A stretch of 21,973 nt of DNA from Astrothelium macrocarpum (Eukaryota > Ascomycota > Dothideomycetes > Trypetheliales > Trypetheliaceae). This document shows, in pieces, positions 9,989-19,739 of the stretch; position 1 is the first letter of the stretch, and every line of letters begins with the position of its first letter. A program made the position numbers and the translations under genes. The notes under the pieces were generated by a model. The model made no database searches. It had not been told where the DNA came from and saw nothing but the letters and a program-made list of their open reading frames with translations. The DNA is taken from contig JAGEMR010000246.1 of assembly GCA_021030915.1 (NCBI GenBank), positions 1-21,973 of the forward strand, given 5' to 3'.

Positions 9989-11883
9989 ATGACCACTACA
10001 GCCGCCGCCGCCCAGGTTGCGTTCGGCAGCGACGGCAACAGCAATCCGACTATGGGCGCCGACAACTCTGCGAGTGACCATGGCAAGTCTGAGCAGACAA
10101 CGCCCATCAACGCTGGAGTCTCCTCCGAGAGAGTGGCTACACCAGAACATTTGGCCTCGAAAGAAACGGCAAACACAGCCACAACAGCTGATGGAGTCAG
10201 CAATGGAGATGGAGCCGACGTACGGCCTGCTCCCACGAAGAAGGGCTTTGGATTCTTTGCCATTATCGTGGCGCTTGCTTTGACTGGTCTGTTGACTTCA
10301 CTGGAGGCAACAATCACCTCCACGGCGCTGCCAACCATCATCGAGGACGTTGGCGGCGGGGATCTCTACATTTGGACAGTCAATGGGTATTACCTGACTC
10401 AGTGCGTCCGAGTTTAACCGATCACTGAAGGCTTCATGGTCTGACAGCTTACAGGACCGCGTTGCAGCCGTTGATGGGGCAGATCGCGAACATCTATGGT
10501 CGCCGGTGGCCGATTGTAATCAGTGTGGCAATGTTCATCCTGGGCAGCGGTCTCGGTGGTGGATCCAACCACGTCGCTCAGCTGATCGCCGGGAGGTTTA
10601 TCCAAGGCATCGGTTCCGGTGGCATCAACGTGCTGATCGATATCATCGTATGCGACCTGCTCCCACTTCGAGAACGAGGGAAGTATCTGGGTCTGATGTT
10701 TGGCCTCGTGGCACTTGGCTCAGCACTGGGCCCTCTCTTCGGTGGTCTTATCGTCCAAAACACCTCGTGGCGTTGGGTTTTCTACCTCAACCTGCCCATT
10801 GGAGGGGTAGCGCTTATTGTTCTGGTCCTGTTTCTGAAGCTCAAATCAGATAAAACCCCGGACTACCGGAAGCGTCTTAAACGGATTGATTGGATCGGAA
10901 ATGCCATCTTCGTTCTCGCCATCACGTCCGTCCTCATTTCTCTGTCCTGGGCGGGTGGCACGTATCCTTGGGGATCGTACCGTGTTATTCTTCCGCTCGT
11001 CTTGGGCTTCGTTGGATTCGGTCTTTTCATACTGTTCGAAGCTTCTCCTTACTGCATTAACCAGACGATGCCATTGCACCACTTCTCCAACCGAACATCC
11101 TCGACGGCCTTTATCCTGACCTTTCTGCACAGCCTCTCGTCCATATCGATCATCTACTTCCTTCCAGTCTACTTTCAGGCCGTACTGGTGGCGTCACCAA
11201 CTGAATCCGGGATTCATCTCCTTCCAACTATATTTTTTCTGATTCCCGGTGCAATTGCCGCGGGAGGGTTGATGTCAAAGTTTGGTCGCTACCGCCCGCT
11301 ACAACATGCGGGCTTTGTGTTGATGATTGTCGGATTCGGTGTTCTCACACTGCTGGGGAATAACCCATCGACAGGCGATTGGGTTGGATTGCAGATACCT
11401 AGCGCGATTGGGACTGGTCTGGTACTACCTGTACTCCTTCCATCTGTCCAAGCTTCGCTCACAGACGAAGATACTGCACTCTCGACCTCCACGTGGTCCT
11501 TCATCAGAAGCTTTGGTCTCATCTGGGGTGCTACTATTCCGATTGCCGCCTTCAATAATCAATTCAACCGACTTCTTTACAAAATCGATGATCGTATCAT
11601 CGCGGCACAACTGGAAAACGGAAGCGCATACGAACGTGCTACGAAGACCTACATCGATTCCATCACGGATCCTATCACACGTGAACAAGTTCGGTCTGTA
11701 TATGTCGAAGCTATCAGGACAGTGTGGTGGGTATTTTTGGCCTTTTCAGCAACAGCCTTCCTGTTGGTTGTCATCCAGAAGGAAATCAAGCTGAGGGAAC
11801 AAGTCGACACCAAGTTTGGTCAAGACAAAGGGGATAGCACTGAACAGCCTGATCCTGAGAACATCTGCACCCATGCAGAGTGA
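9989..11883 (+). CDS. MFS multidrug/toxin exporter, DHA2-type (14-TM family)
   Basis: Two exons, 9989-10401 and 10455-11883, give 613 residues. The 53-bp intron has GTGCGT, CTGAC and ACAG, and restores ...YYLTQ-TALQPLMGQ... across the junction. A ~85-residue polar N-terminal tail (Ala/Thr/Ser-rich, presumably cytosolic) precedes the first membrane segment (GFGFFAIIVALALTGLL). Family marks are the loop motif GQIANIYGRRW (MFS motif A), GSALGPLFGGLIVQ (antiporter motif C) and WRWVFYLNLPIGG, all typical of the drug:H+ antiporter group that includes exporters in fungal toxin clusters. Many further hydrophobic segments follow, the last being VWWVFLAFSATAFLLVVI, then a charged C-terminus. It is expected to be in the plasma or vacuolar membrane. 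It lies on the same strand as aflR but 3.6 kb upstream of it; a role in exporting a cluster product is inferred from context. The gene appears intact. Confidence 0.88.
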
Positions 11884-12546
11884 CACAGCAACTGGAACTG
11901 AATGTCTTACGGCGTTTTCGACGTGATAACCTTGATATTTCGTGCTGTCTTCATGTGCTTATGGTCCACTAACCGTAAATGGAACACCTTCTGGCAATTA
12001 GAATGTACTATTATCTTGATACACAACCCATAAAAGCGGCTGCAAAGGTGCATAAGACGAGTCGCCAGAGATATCACTGTCATCGTATCTAACAAAGATT
12101 TGGCGAACAGGGAATTGGATACCCATCTGAGTGCAGCTATTCAGCGAATGACAATCTGGGTTGGAAGGTCGCAAAGATCTTGGCCATAGGAGGTAAGCCA
12201 AAACTGGATTCGGTCGCAGAGGTTAAATCAATTTGGAAGGAATTTCATACGAGATGGATGAAAAGTATCGAAATGGCAAAAGTGCTGGATGAAAATTCCC
12301 TACTTACCCAAGCTTCCACAAATGATGAAATTCACGGCCCAATTTGCAAAGAAAGCCCTGCGCATCCTTCTCGGAACCCGAAGTCCTTCTGAAATGTTTT
12401 TTCCATCTTCGGAACATTGCAGCATTGTGAGGTCTGGTAAATGACGCAATCTTTCAGCATATCCACATATGTGACATGGTCCTCCGCCCGGAAAGGTGGG
12501 CTCCGATATACATGTGAGTGTACGGGCTTCGTGAATTGGCTGGCCG
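11884..12546. other. Intergenic region between MFS gene and dehydrogenase relic
   Basis: About 660 bases without a supported gene; the open frames (such as 12180-12392, +) show no domain. TCGGAACCCGA at 12371-12381 matches the published AflR consensus TCGSWNNSCGR at every position, about 175 bases before the readable part of the dehydrogenase relic. One or two such matches are expected by chance in the island. Confidence 0.5.
12371..12381 (+). promoter_or_regulatory. Possible AflR-type binding site
   Basis: TCGGAACCCGA fits TCGSWNNSCGR, the site bound by AflR dimers in Aspergillus. It lies upstream of the decayed dehydrogenase, where a cluster gene controlled by the AflR-like protein could have had its promoter. 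Chance matches are expected at this frequency, and the binding preference of this AflR relative is unknown. Confidence 0.3.
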
Positions 12547-13187
12547 ATGATCAGCAATCAGCTTCTCAAACATTCCCAAGCATACCTATGTTGCAACGCT
12601 ATCAAGCCTGTAGCGAAACGAACAGTCACCCTTGACGTCATCGACCAAGACGCCATTGATACCGTCGCCAACAACGTCCACTCGACCTATGGTAAGCTCG
12701 ACATGCTTGTTAATAATGCTGACATTGGGGCAACGGAACCTCGGCTGCGTTAGCAAATGCGCGACCCTTTTGACACCAATGCAACAGGCCCAGCCGCCGT
12801 TGCCGCTGCGTTTGCGGCCCTCCTCCAAAAAACCACAAACACATCGCCTTCCCTCCACATTGTCAGCATCAGTAGCGGCGTCGGCTCTATCGATCGGCGG
12901 CTTGATACTTCCTTGCCCATGTACAAGATGCAGCAGGTACAGTATCGCGCAAGTATGCACTCAGCATGACCACAGCATGCCAGTGGGTGGAGTATGGCAG
13001 CCAAAGTATCAAGGTATCTGCATACGATCCGCGCTTTACAGTATCGAATTTGGGGCCGCACAACAGATGAGAGAATGGGGCGAAGGATCCGAAGGATGCG
13101 GTGATACCACTTATTGAGGTTTTGGAGGGCAAGGGGAACCCTGAGATTGGCCGGTTTCTGCATAACACGGGCGTTTATCCTGGGTAA
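12547..13187 (+). pseudogene. Short-chain dehydrogenase/reductase, decayed
   Basis: Readable as an NAD(P)-dependent SDR in two frames. Frame A (~12600-12957) has LDVIDQDAIDTV, YGKLDMLVNNADIG, FDTNATGPAAVAAAFAALL, VSISSGVGS and YRASM. Frame B (12966-13187) has ACQWVEYGSQSIKVSAYDP, then IPLIEVLEGKGNPEIGRFLH and NTGVYPG, a typical SDR C-terminus, ending at TAA 13185-13187. Damage: NNAG is NNAD (Gly to Asp, 12721-12723); an in-frame TAG at 12751-12753; the catalytic Lys of YxxxK is Met (12955-12957); a frame change between 12957 and 12966; and a TGA at 13068-13070 where CGA is likely ancestral. The N-terminal TGxxxGxG nucleotide-binding motif cannot be found; traces may lie at ~12520-12600. It resembles carbonyl-reductase-like SDRs; whether it belonged to a biosynthetic cluster is inference. 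Confidence 0.85.
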
Positions 13188-15113
13188 ACGGATACGGATT
13201 GTTGGCAGGGTACTCAGGTCTTTCTTAAGCGAGGGCCAAGACGACAAGCTGATCTGTTTAATTTGCATAGCAGGAAATGGCTCAAATGGCTTCACTTCAT
13301 TCGCAGGTCATTTTGCCCATGCAACTCAATATCGACTATCGCAAAACCTCTACCATTGATCGCTGTGAGAAGAACTCAAAGATATGCGAGCCCAAATGCT
13401 TTCCGGCCTGTCATTCCAGAATTCTGCCTTTTGCAGCATTCCGAGTCTAGAATTTCTTTTGGGGTTTGGGCCGGCTTGAAATATATGAGACCATTCGCCC
13501 AATATCATGTCTCTGCCTTCTTCCATGTATCTGGTTCGGTACGCGCGCCTGATGGTCGCAGAGCTCTGAGCATGCAGGTTCCTACCGGCTACGCATCTGG
13601 CTGAAGAGAAGCAACTGCCGGTTTAAAGCTTTCCTACGATAAAGCTTTTGGCGACTGTTGATTGGAGAGCGGCAATCTGGTACAAGTTGGCACAGCGAAG
13701 ATAGAAGAAAGATCTCTGGAAGCGGATCGGGCCGACCAGCCCGTTTACTAAAGTAGTGAGAATTGTTCAATTTGGATTCGCGCTAAGAGCTCCAGGTGGC
13801 GACTGGAGAAATCGGTTGAGGTCCTTGTTCGAACGAAAGTGTGCTCGGCTTGTGATAACATCCAGCAAATCGCAAAAGCACAGCTTCACAAGATAGATTA
13901 GAACGCTATGGCACCGAGGCAACGTGATGACCCAATCAAGATAAAAACTGTGTCGCAGATACCGTGAGTGCGCTTCAAAAAGAAATAGCAAACTTGGTGT
14001 GCGTTCAGCTGTCGGGCTACTGAAGTGACAGAAGTTTCGGAGCCTTTTTCCCAGCCTCGGACTCCGAAACCCGATGAAGCGTCGGTCCCAGGATGTCGCC
14101 ATCGCTGGGACTCCAAAGGGATGGGCGCTGGCGCAAGGTGGGAGATTTGCGGTGCATGCGTAAATACCTTACCTATTAGAGGGTGAGTATTGCGTCAAGA
14201 TTCCTTACAGAGCATGTGGCTCTACGCCAAACTCCAAAAGGTCTAGTGTGACGATTCTAACTCATCCGGGTTCTCGACAATGGATCCGACTTAGACAACT
14301 TTGCAGAAAGCGTCAGAGTCGCCTACTTGTGCTCGAGTCTACAAGACAGCAAAGAGGGGCCGGCTTGCATATGCTGAAGCATGTAGATGATCTCTTGTGC
14401 ATGTTGCCGGGATCCAATCAATTTCGAACATGAGTTTAATCCATTACTTCCACCAGCAGTCAACCCTTCATGTCTGACTCACACCTACGAGATTTAGATA
14501 ATTGAAAGACAAGCACTTCACCCGGATCATGATCTGCAGTCAGTAGTTTTGCTTGATGCCAAAAGACATATCCATGAGCTGGACATTGGGCTTGCTCGTC
14601 AGCCCACAACAAGAGGCGGCTGCGCAGAAGACGCCGCAGTGTTACAGGATATGGTCAACAACGTCGGAAAGGATAGACTTCCGATTGTGTTCCCTCGAAG
14701 ACGGGACGTTATCGCCTGGGCTTTCATGGCTTGCACCGCGTGGCCTATGCCAACTGCCAGAAGAGCATTTTCAAATCAGTCTGCTGTGGCCAGCCAACGA
14801 GGAGAGTAAAAGCTGGACCCCCTTTTTACATTCGTTCCAAATTCCGGCGTCCTCTCCGAGTCCCCACATATCCGCATCACCTACATCATCAAATTTGCGA
14901 TGAGTCGTGCAGTGACAAGAGATTTAAGTTTAATTCATCAGATGAACAGGACCTCCAACACCCGGACCTCGCGAGGCAGCTTCCCTATGAGCCCCGTGTT
15001 TTCGGAGAACCATTAACTTGAATAGTGGAAAGATAATTTTGCTAAAATGACACTTTACTCAGTGTTTATACCATTCGCTCAAAAGAAACAGGGTCTGCAG
15101 TGAGGGTGTCGAA
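13188..15113. other. Long stretch without a recognisable gene
   Basis: About 1.9 kb of normal composition between the dehydrogenase relic and the aflR promoter. Scattered open frames are all short, overlapping and without domains. Frames at 14549-14809 and 14553-14903 (+) include a protein-like stretch (around LCQLPEEHFQISLLWPANEE) that could be the remains of a gene I do not recognise. The length is enough for one or two lost genes. Confidence 0.45.
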
Positions 15114-15209
15114 GTTTCTTTTTATTCTGCTCGTTAAATTTCTTTTTGTCTTCCTCGCTAACTTTCTTTTTATTCCCCTCATGAACTTTCTTTTTATTCT
15201 CTCATTAGG
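15114..15209 (+). repeat. 24-bp pyrimidine-rich tandem repeat (four units) upstream of aflR
   Basis: TTTCTTTTT begins at 15115, 15139, 15163 and 15187, an exact 24-base period over four units (15114-15209). The units share a T/C-rich core and a more variable TCRTTAA/CGCTAA/CATGAA-like end. The block lies about 320-415 bases before the aflR ATG. CT-rich tracts are common in fungal promoters; an exact tandem array is less so. Confidence 0.85.
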
Positions 15210-15527
15210 CTAAAATCCTACATTGCATTTCATCAAGCATCGCTATCTCTGCAACTTCAAAGATTCTAGTGGGGCATGGCTATGATGCCAGATGCTTGAA
15301 TAGCTCTAGCGTTTCTTTCGTCTTCTAGAAGCGGTATTTGCTGACGTATGATCCTATACCTATATGAATTTTTCCATTCAGTATCTTAATGTTTTTATTT
15401 ATTCTACAAGTCCATATTTCTTGGATACCGTTCCCAAAAAATAAAAAAACAAGCAGTAAAAACAAACGAAATATACGATAGCAACATCACAGCCTCGACA
15501 GGCTCGTCAGCGCCAAACCATCCGTCG

Positions 15528-17105
15528 ATGATCACTAGAGCCCCTAAATTGCGCGACAGCTGTCATGCCTGCGCATCTTCAAAGGTGAAATGCCACAAGG
15601 AGAAACCAACATGTTCACGCTGTGCCAAACGGGGCCTCTCTTGCGAGTATTTTATCACCAAGCGTGCAGGTCGTAGGCATGAGCATCGGTCCAGCGACAA
15701 CGCAGCTGCAACCCTGGGCTCATCCCAGTCACTACCGGGGTCTTGCTTGCCGAATACTAGCCCAATGACTTCTGTGACTGGCCCGTTAATGTCCCAAAAC
15801 CTGATTATGCCTACACTGGGGCAGAATACAGATGTCAGGGTCCTGGACATATTCTCTAACCCTCCCACCCCAACAGATCGGTCATTGTCCGCGCTCACGA
15901 ACCTCAGTACCGATTTTGATGGGTTTTTAGCTTCACCGCTATCTTTTCCTCCGCCAGAAACATCAAATGTCGAGCTCTTTGATCAGCCCCAATTTTATTC
16001 CCGCGCTGATAAGGCCAATACGAGCAGCGATGATTTTGGGACAAACAATATCCCGGCTCTCCTCATGTCGGCAGATGATTACGTTCTTGAAAAACTCATA
16101 TTTGAGCTCCCCAGCTCATCTAATCAGCGCGCTTCCTTGAGCCCTCAAGTTTCCCAAACAAAGGACGCACGCTCAGCGCCAGATCACGAAGGCCATGACG
16201 CCTCTGACCCGGCCCTTTGCTGCCTCGTACGCGCTCTTGCTTTGCTCAAGCAGCTATTTTCCAATGCCTCAGTGGCTTGCGTCAACTCGAGCCGTAAAAG
16301 CGACAGCAATCCGACCAGCCAGCTACCTACTATACAAACAATTATCAAGGAAAACGAAGATGCCATCAAAACCATTGGATCCATGCTAGACTGTTCTTGC
16401 TCACAAGATGGATACCTTCTCGCCATCGTATCGTTCATTATCTTTAAGATCCTCGGATTATACGCTGCGGCGGCACGCAACTACACATACCTTACAGATT
16501 CATCTTACGAATCTCAGCACAATGGCAATGGCCTTCTCAATTCAACATCTACTAAATACCACACTGGCCATTCTTTGTCGTCTATATCTGGTCAGACTGG
16601 TCAGATACTCCAATATTTGGGTAGGCCCTCCTTCGTCGGATCCAACTACCTTGAAGGAGAAGACTTGGACCGCATTGCTGCGCAGCTTGTGCTCAGCGAG
16701 TTGCATCGTGTCCAGCGGCTCGTGAATCGATTAAGCCAAAAGCTACACACTCATCGTCAGCGAAGTGCTGGTGATAGGACAGACGGTGGGGAGGATAGCC
16801 GTGCCGCTCCTGGTCGTGGTACGTTTGCCGGTAGCAGCGGTAGCGGCACTGGCATAAGAAATGCACACGCCGACGTGCTGGAAGCGGAAAGAAACAACTT
16901 TGCTGCAGATGGTGGCCGTCGCACTGGGGCCTTAGCCGGGGCGGTGGACCCTCTATCGACGGCGTCGTTAGCTGGCAACACGTCAGAGTCGTCAATCTCG
17001 ACTTCGCCGTTTTCGGTCGCGATGCTAGAGCAATTGGAAACGGATCTGAGGCAAAGGCTGAGGAAGTTGTCTGAGGAGACGGTCGAGATATTGAAGCAAG
17101 ATTGA
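15528..17105 (+). CDS. aflR: AflR-like Zn2Cys6 transcription activator
   Basis: Intact, intronless, 525 residues. Residues 12-39 form the zinc cluster, C-x2-C-x6-C-x6-C-x2-C-x6-C (Cys12, 15, 22, 29, 32, 39), followed by the linker KRAGRRHEHR (45-54) typical of AflR. A second conserved region at ~225-320 (CCLVRALALLKQLF..., QTIIKENEDAIKTIGSMLDC, then an aliphatic helix ending LGLYAAAARN) matches the AflR family domain, and ~385-404 (QLVLSELHRVQRLVNRLSQK) continues it. Residues ~409-495 are Gly/Ala/Ser/Arg/Asp-rich and look like an insert; a helical tail (LEQLETDLRQRLRKLSEETV) closes the protein. The family binds TCGSWNNSCGR sites as dimers in the nucleus and switches on polyketide clusters with an AflS partner. 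Here the partner gene is the next one downstream, convergent. The target pathway cannot be told; emodin-type clusters use close relatives. The symbol is by homology only. Confidence 0.9.
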   Translation: MITRAPKLRDSCHACASSKVKCHKEKPTCSRCAKRGLSCEYFITKRAGRRHEHRSSDNAAATLGSSQSLPGSCLPNTSPMTSVTGPLMSQNLIMPTLGQNTDVRVLDIFSNPPTPTDRSLSALTNLSTDFDGFLASPLSFPPPETSNVELFDQPQFYSRADKANTSSDDFGTNNIPALLMSADDYVLEKLIFELPSSSNQRASLSPQVSQTKDARSAPDHEGHDASDPALCCLVRALALLKQLFSNASVACVNSSRKSDSNPTSQLPTIQTIIKENEDAIKTIGSMLDCSCSQDGYLLAIVSFIIFKILGLYAAAARNYTYLTDSSYESQHNGNGLLNSTSTKYHTGHSLSSISGQTGQILQYLGRPSFVGSNYLEGEDLDRIAAQLVLSELHRVQRLVNRLSQKLHTHRQRSAGDRTDGGEDSRAAPGRGTFAGSSGSGTGIRNAHADVLEAERNNFAADGGRRTGALAGAVDPLSTASLAGNTSESSISTSPFSVAMLEQLETDLRQRLRKLSEETVEILKQD

Positions 17106-17953
17106 AGCTCAGCACCAATGTAGAAATGGCTTCTTGTGCTTCTATACTTCTCTCGTGTAGCTGTGGATTCAATGTCCTTGAAGACAGGAGGAGATGCCTA
17201 TCTAGAGAGAGGATGTACTTCCGATGAAGCCGGTGCCTTCTTGACGTAAAAGAGAGTGGAGATCATCGCGGCGCTGGGTATCGAATAGAACAATGCTCAA
17301 CCGAATTTTAGCATATTTCGGCTTTATTTTGCGTACTTGATACGATGAGAACGATCAATTCAAGGCTGAGCTAAAAAACCGCTCCTTGTGCTAGGCAAAG
17401 GATACCATGAATGGAGGATCGTGTCGTAGCGAAGTTCATATAAGAAAAGAAAGACTAGCTACCTTGGCATGTCCGATGCAGATAAAGATAGAACGAAGAT
17501 TACCTTGGAATGGCACCATTACATTGGAACAAAAGAAACGCTAATTCCGAGGCAATGTCCCTAGCCCATGCTTGAGGTCTCGCCTGTTCAGGGGCCTGCT
17601 GCAGCTACCTATAGCTCCTATCCCACTATCTCTGGTGACGAGCACCTAATAGGGTCTGCTGCTACTACTTGTAGGCCCATCCCTAAGCCTTGAGTCGTCC
17701 CGAATTATTCCTAGAATAACTAGTCCTTCAGCAGTTGTTGCGACTGGATATCATGCTGATACTTTCTAATCAGCACCGGGATTAGGGTCTCACACGCCTC
17801 TTGAACGATGAAAAAAAAAAAAAACGGACAATTTCGAAGCTACACAACAGCCTTTCCTTTGCCATGTACATCCTGGCATGTCAAAGATTTCAATTCTGAC
17901 TTGCTGTCGCTGTAAAGACACCCAATGTAAATTGGATCGCCACACAAAGTGTC
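17106..17953. other. Tail-to-tail region between aflR and aflS
   Basis: 848 bases between the two stop codons, presumably holding both 3' ends. No gene is supported. There is a run of 15 A at about 17810-17824 and a weak ~34-bp near-duplicate with 60-base spacing (17591-17624 and 17651-17684, GGGCCTGCTGC-like). No hairpin or clear polyadenylation element stood out. Confidence 0.5.
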
Positions 17954-19471
17954 TCATACCTCATCCTGGTCTCCATATCCTAAATAACGCAACTCCCATG
18001 CAACCGCCGCATTGTGCCGGCTCCGCAAGCTCTCGACCACGACCAAACGCCCCATGCAATCCCCGATTCCTTCCAACATGGCAACTATCTCATCTTCGCT
18101 GACATCCCGCTCCGGCTCACCGACGAGCTGCGCCAGGCTCAAATCCCGCAGCCTCGCTACAGCCTCCACGTTGGGATCGAGAGAGCCGGGAGCAGAGGGT
18201 AGAGGTCGCGCAACGAGTATGAGGCGTGAGGTGAGAGAAGCGCGGAGCACGCTGATGTGGGCACGCAGTTCCTGCTCGGTACGAGAGAGGGCCGCTTGGC
18301 TCAGGAATGACGTCGTGGAAGAGGAGCAGAACTTAGTGGGCGAAGGAGAGGGGAAGCGAAGAATATAGACGGCGGCTGAGGGAATGGTCTGTGGGCTACC
18401 GGGGTCGCGTTGGTGGAGCGTGACGCGGGAATTGGATTTGGAGATGAGACGGTGGTGGCTGCGGGATGGAGTGAGAGCGCGAGTAGCATGGTCCTTGACT
18501 GAGGATGAAAGCTCGCCCATTTGGACGATGAAATGAAGGGAGGGATAGAGGCTGGCGAACGCGGTGACAACGGTACTGGAAGGAGCGTCTACCTGTATTG
18601 TAGACGCCGCGAATTGGTCATGGAGATGGTTCATGAGAGGATGGAGCGAACGTGGAAGGTATTTACCTCAACAACCGTTGCATTCCCCAGTCGCCGCCAG
18701 TCAAGGCGACCAAGTACGTCCAACATGCACCCTTCCTTGTCACCCATCCCGTAGGAATAGTAGGCAGACCATTGGCGCTGGAGTCTTGGCTGTTGTTTAT
18801 ACACGCTAACAAAAGTCGTCGAGGTGCCAAAAGCCAAACTGTAGGCACTCTCATGGGGCTGTGGTGAGTGTCCAAAGCGTCGAGTTGCGGTCGCCATTTG
18901 TAAAGCGGTAGGCGCTACAGTCTGGGAAAGAAACATGGCCGCATCCAAGAAAGAAGGCTTGGTGACGAATGATGCTGACAGGTACGTATGCGCAACGTTA
19001 TCTGGCTGCAGCTGGTAAAGAAAACCGATAGTCGCCATCACGTTGACGACACGGCGGAGCTGCTGTTCTGGAACGCCCGCAATTTCTGCAACATCATTAA
19101 ACGACACACTGCCGCTAAGAGGGATGAAAGCTAGCACTTGAAAATCACCCAGCCATTGCATACAAGCCAAGAGCTGAATCTGCAATGACAGCGCAAATTA
19201 GCGACGCACGACTCAGAAGAAGTGAAGTGAGAAACGAGGCGTACTTGCACGGCAAGCTGCTGCAGAAAATCGGATGGGCCGCAGACTAATGTTTGGATCT
19301 TGGCCAGATTAGCCAAGTTTTCGCGGGAGCATCGGGTGGGACGAGGGGTACTGAGCAGCTGCTGGTCGCGGATCCAATTGGAGACTCGACAGTCCGCCAG
19401 CAGTCACCCAGGGTTTTCGCAGCCGTAGAGAGTCTTTTTGTGCAAGTCTCAAGCTGAGCTTGGCTAGTCAT
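17954..19471 (-). CDS. aflS: AflS/AflJ-like pathway co-regulator (O-methyltransferase-like), 5' frame problem
   Basis: Exons on the minus strand: 19471-19245 (with a frame change), 19179-18667 and 18592-17954. Introns 19244-19180 (65 bp, GTACGC...TTGCAG) and 18666-18593 (74 bp, GTAAAT...ATACAG) are clean and both phase 0. The product, about 459 residues, matches the AflS/AflJ family: LETCTKRLSTAAKTL at the start, QLLACMQWLGDFQVLAFIPL, VAEIAGVPEQQLRRVVN (winged-helix-like), NATVVEV-DAPSSTVV (degenerate SAM-fold strand) and a long C-terminal region. Family members bind AflR and boost its activity and lack methyltransferase activity. The first exon starts in one frame (open to 19286), but the conserved helix RENLANLAKIQ reads in another, open from 19403. 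A one-base loss at ~19370-19403 explains this. The alternative is a 122-bp intron (19407-19286, weak GTGACT donor, CTAAT, TTAG), which keeps frame but deletes that helix. Convergent with aflR. Confidence 0.82.
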
Positions 19472-19739
19472 GGCAGAATCGACACGTCAGGCCAGACTGG
19501 GCCGAACCACACGTGGAGCGAGACTGTGGGCATGCGTCCACGGCCCGTGGCTGTCAAGAAAGCGTAGCTTTGAAGATGGAAATGAAACAACGGATCGATT
19601 GCACTCTCTCTACGAGAGGGGAGAACATTTGGAATTAAGGTGGGACAGAGGGGTCAGAGCATAGGAGAGATCCCTGCTGTATGCACGGTTCAGCTGGCTG
19701 CACACCCACCAAATTCTCAACATCATAGATTCAAACTCG
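19472..19739. other. Right island margin, upstream of aflS
   Basis: About 270 bases of normal composition that hold the aflS 5' leader and promoter before the AT-rich block begins at ~19740. A 64-codon frame at 19470-19664 (+) overlaps the aflS start and shows no domain. No TCGN5CGR AflR-type site was seen. The promoter is therefore short or runs into AT-rich DNA. Confidence 0.5.

Noticed and set aside
13263..13604. 113-codon frame downstream of the SDR relic
   Set aside because: Translation has no domain and continues past the SDR end in another frame; likely chance.
14549..14903. Overlapping 86- and 116-codon frames
   Set aside because: A protein-like stretch is visible but I recognise no family and cannot fix start, end or introns; noted only as a possible relic.
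16693..17172. 159-codon minus-strand frame over the end of aflR
   Set aside because: Shadow of the GC-rich aflR C-terminal coding sequence; no domain.
17591..17684. ~34-bp near-duplicate with 60-base spacing
   Set aside because: Many mismatches in the second half; too weak to call a repeat unit.
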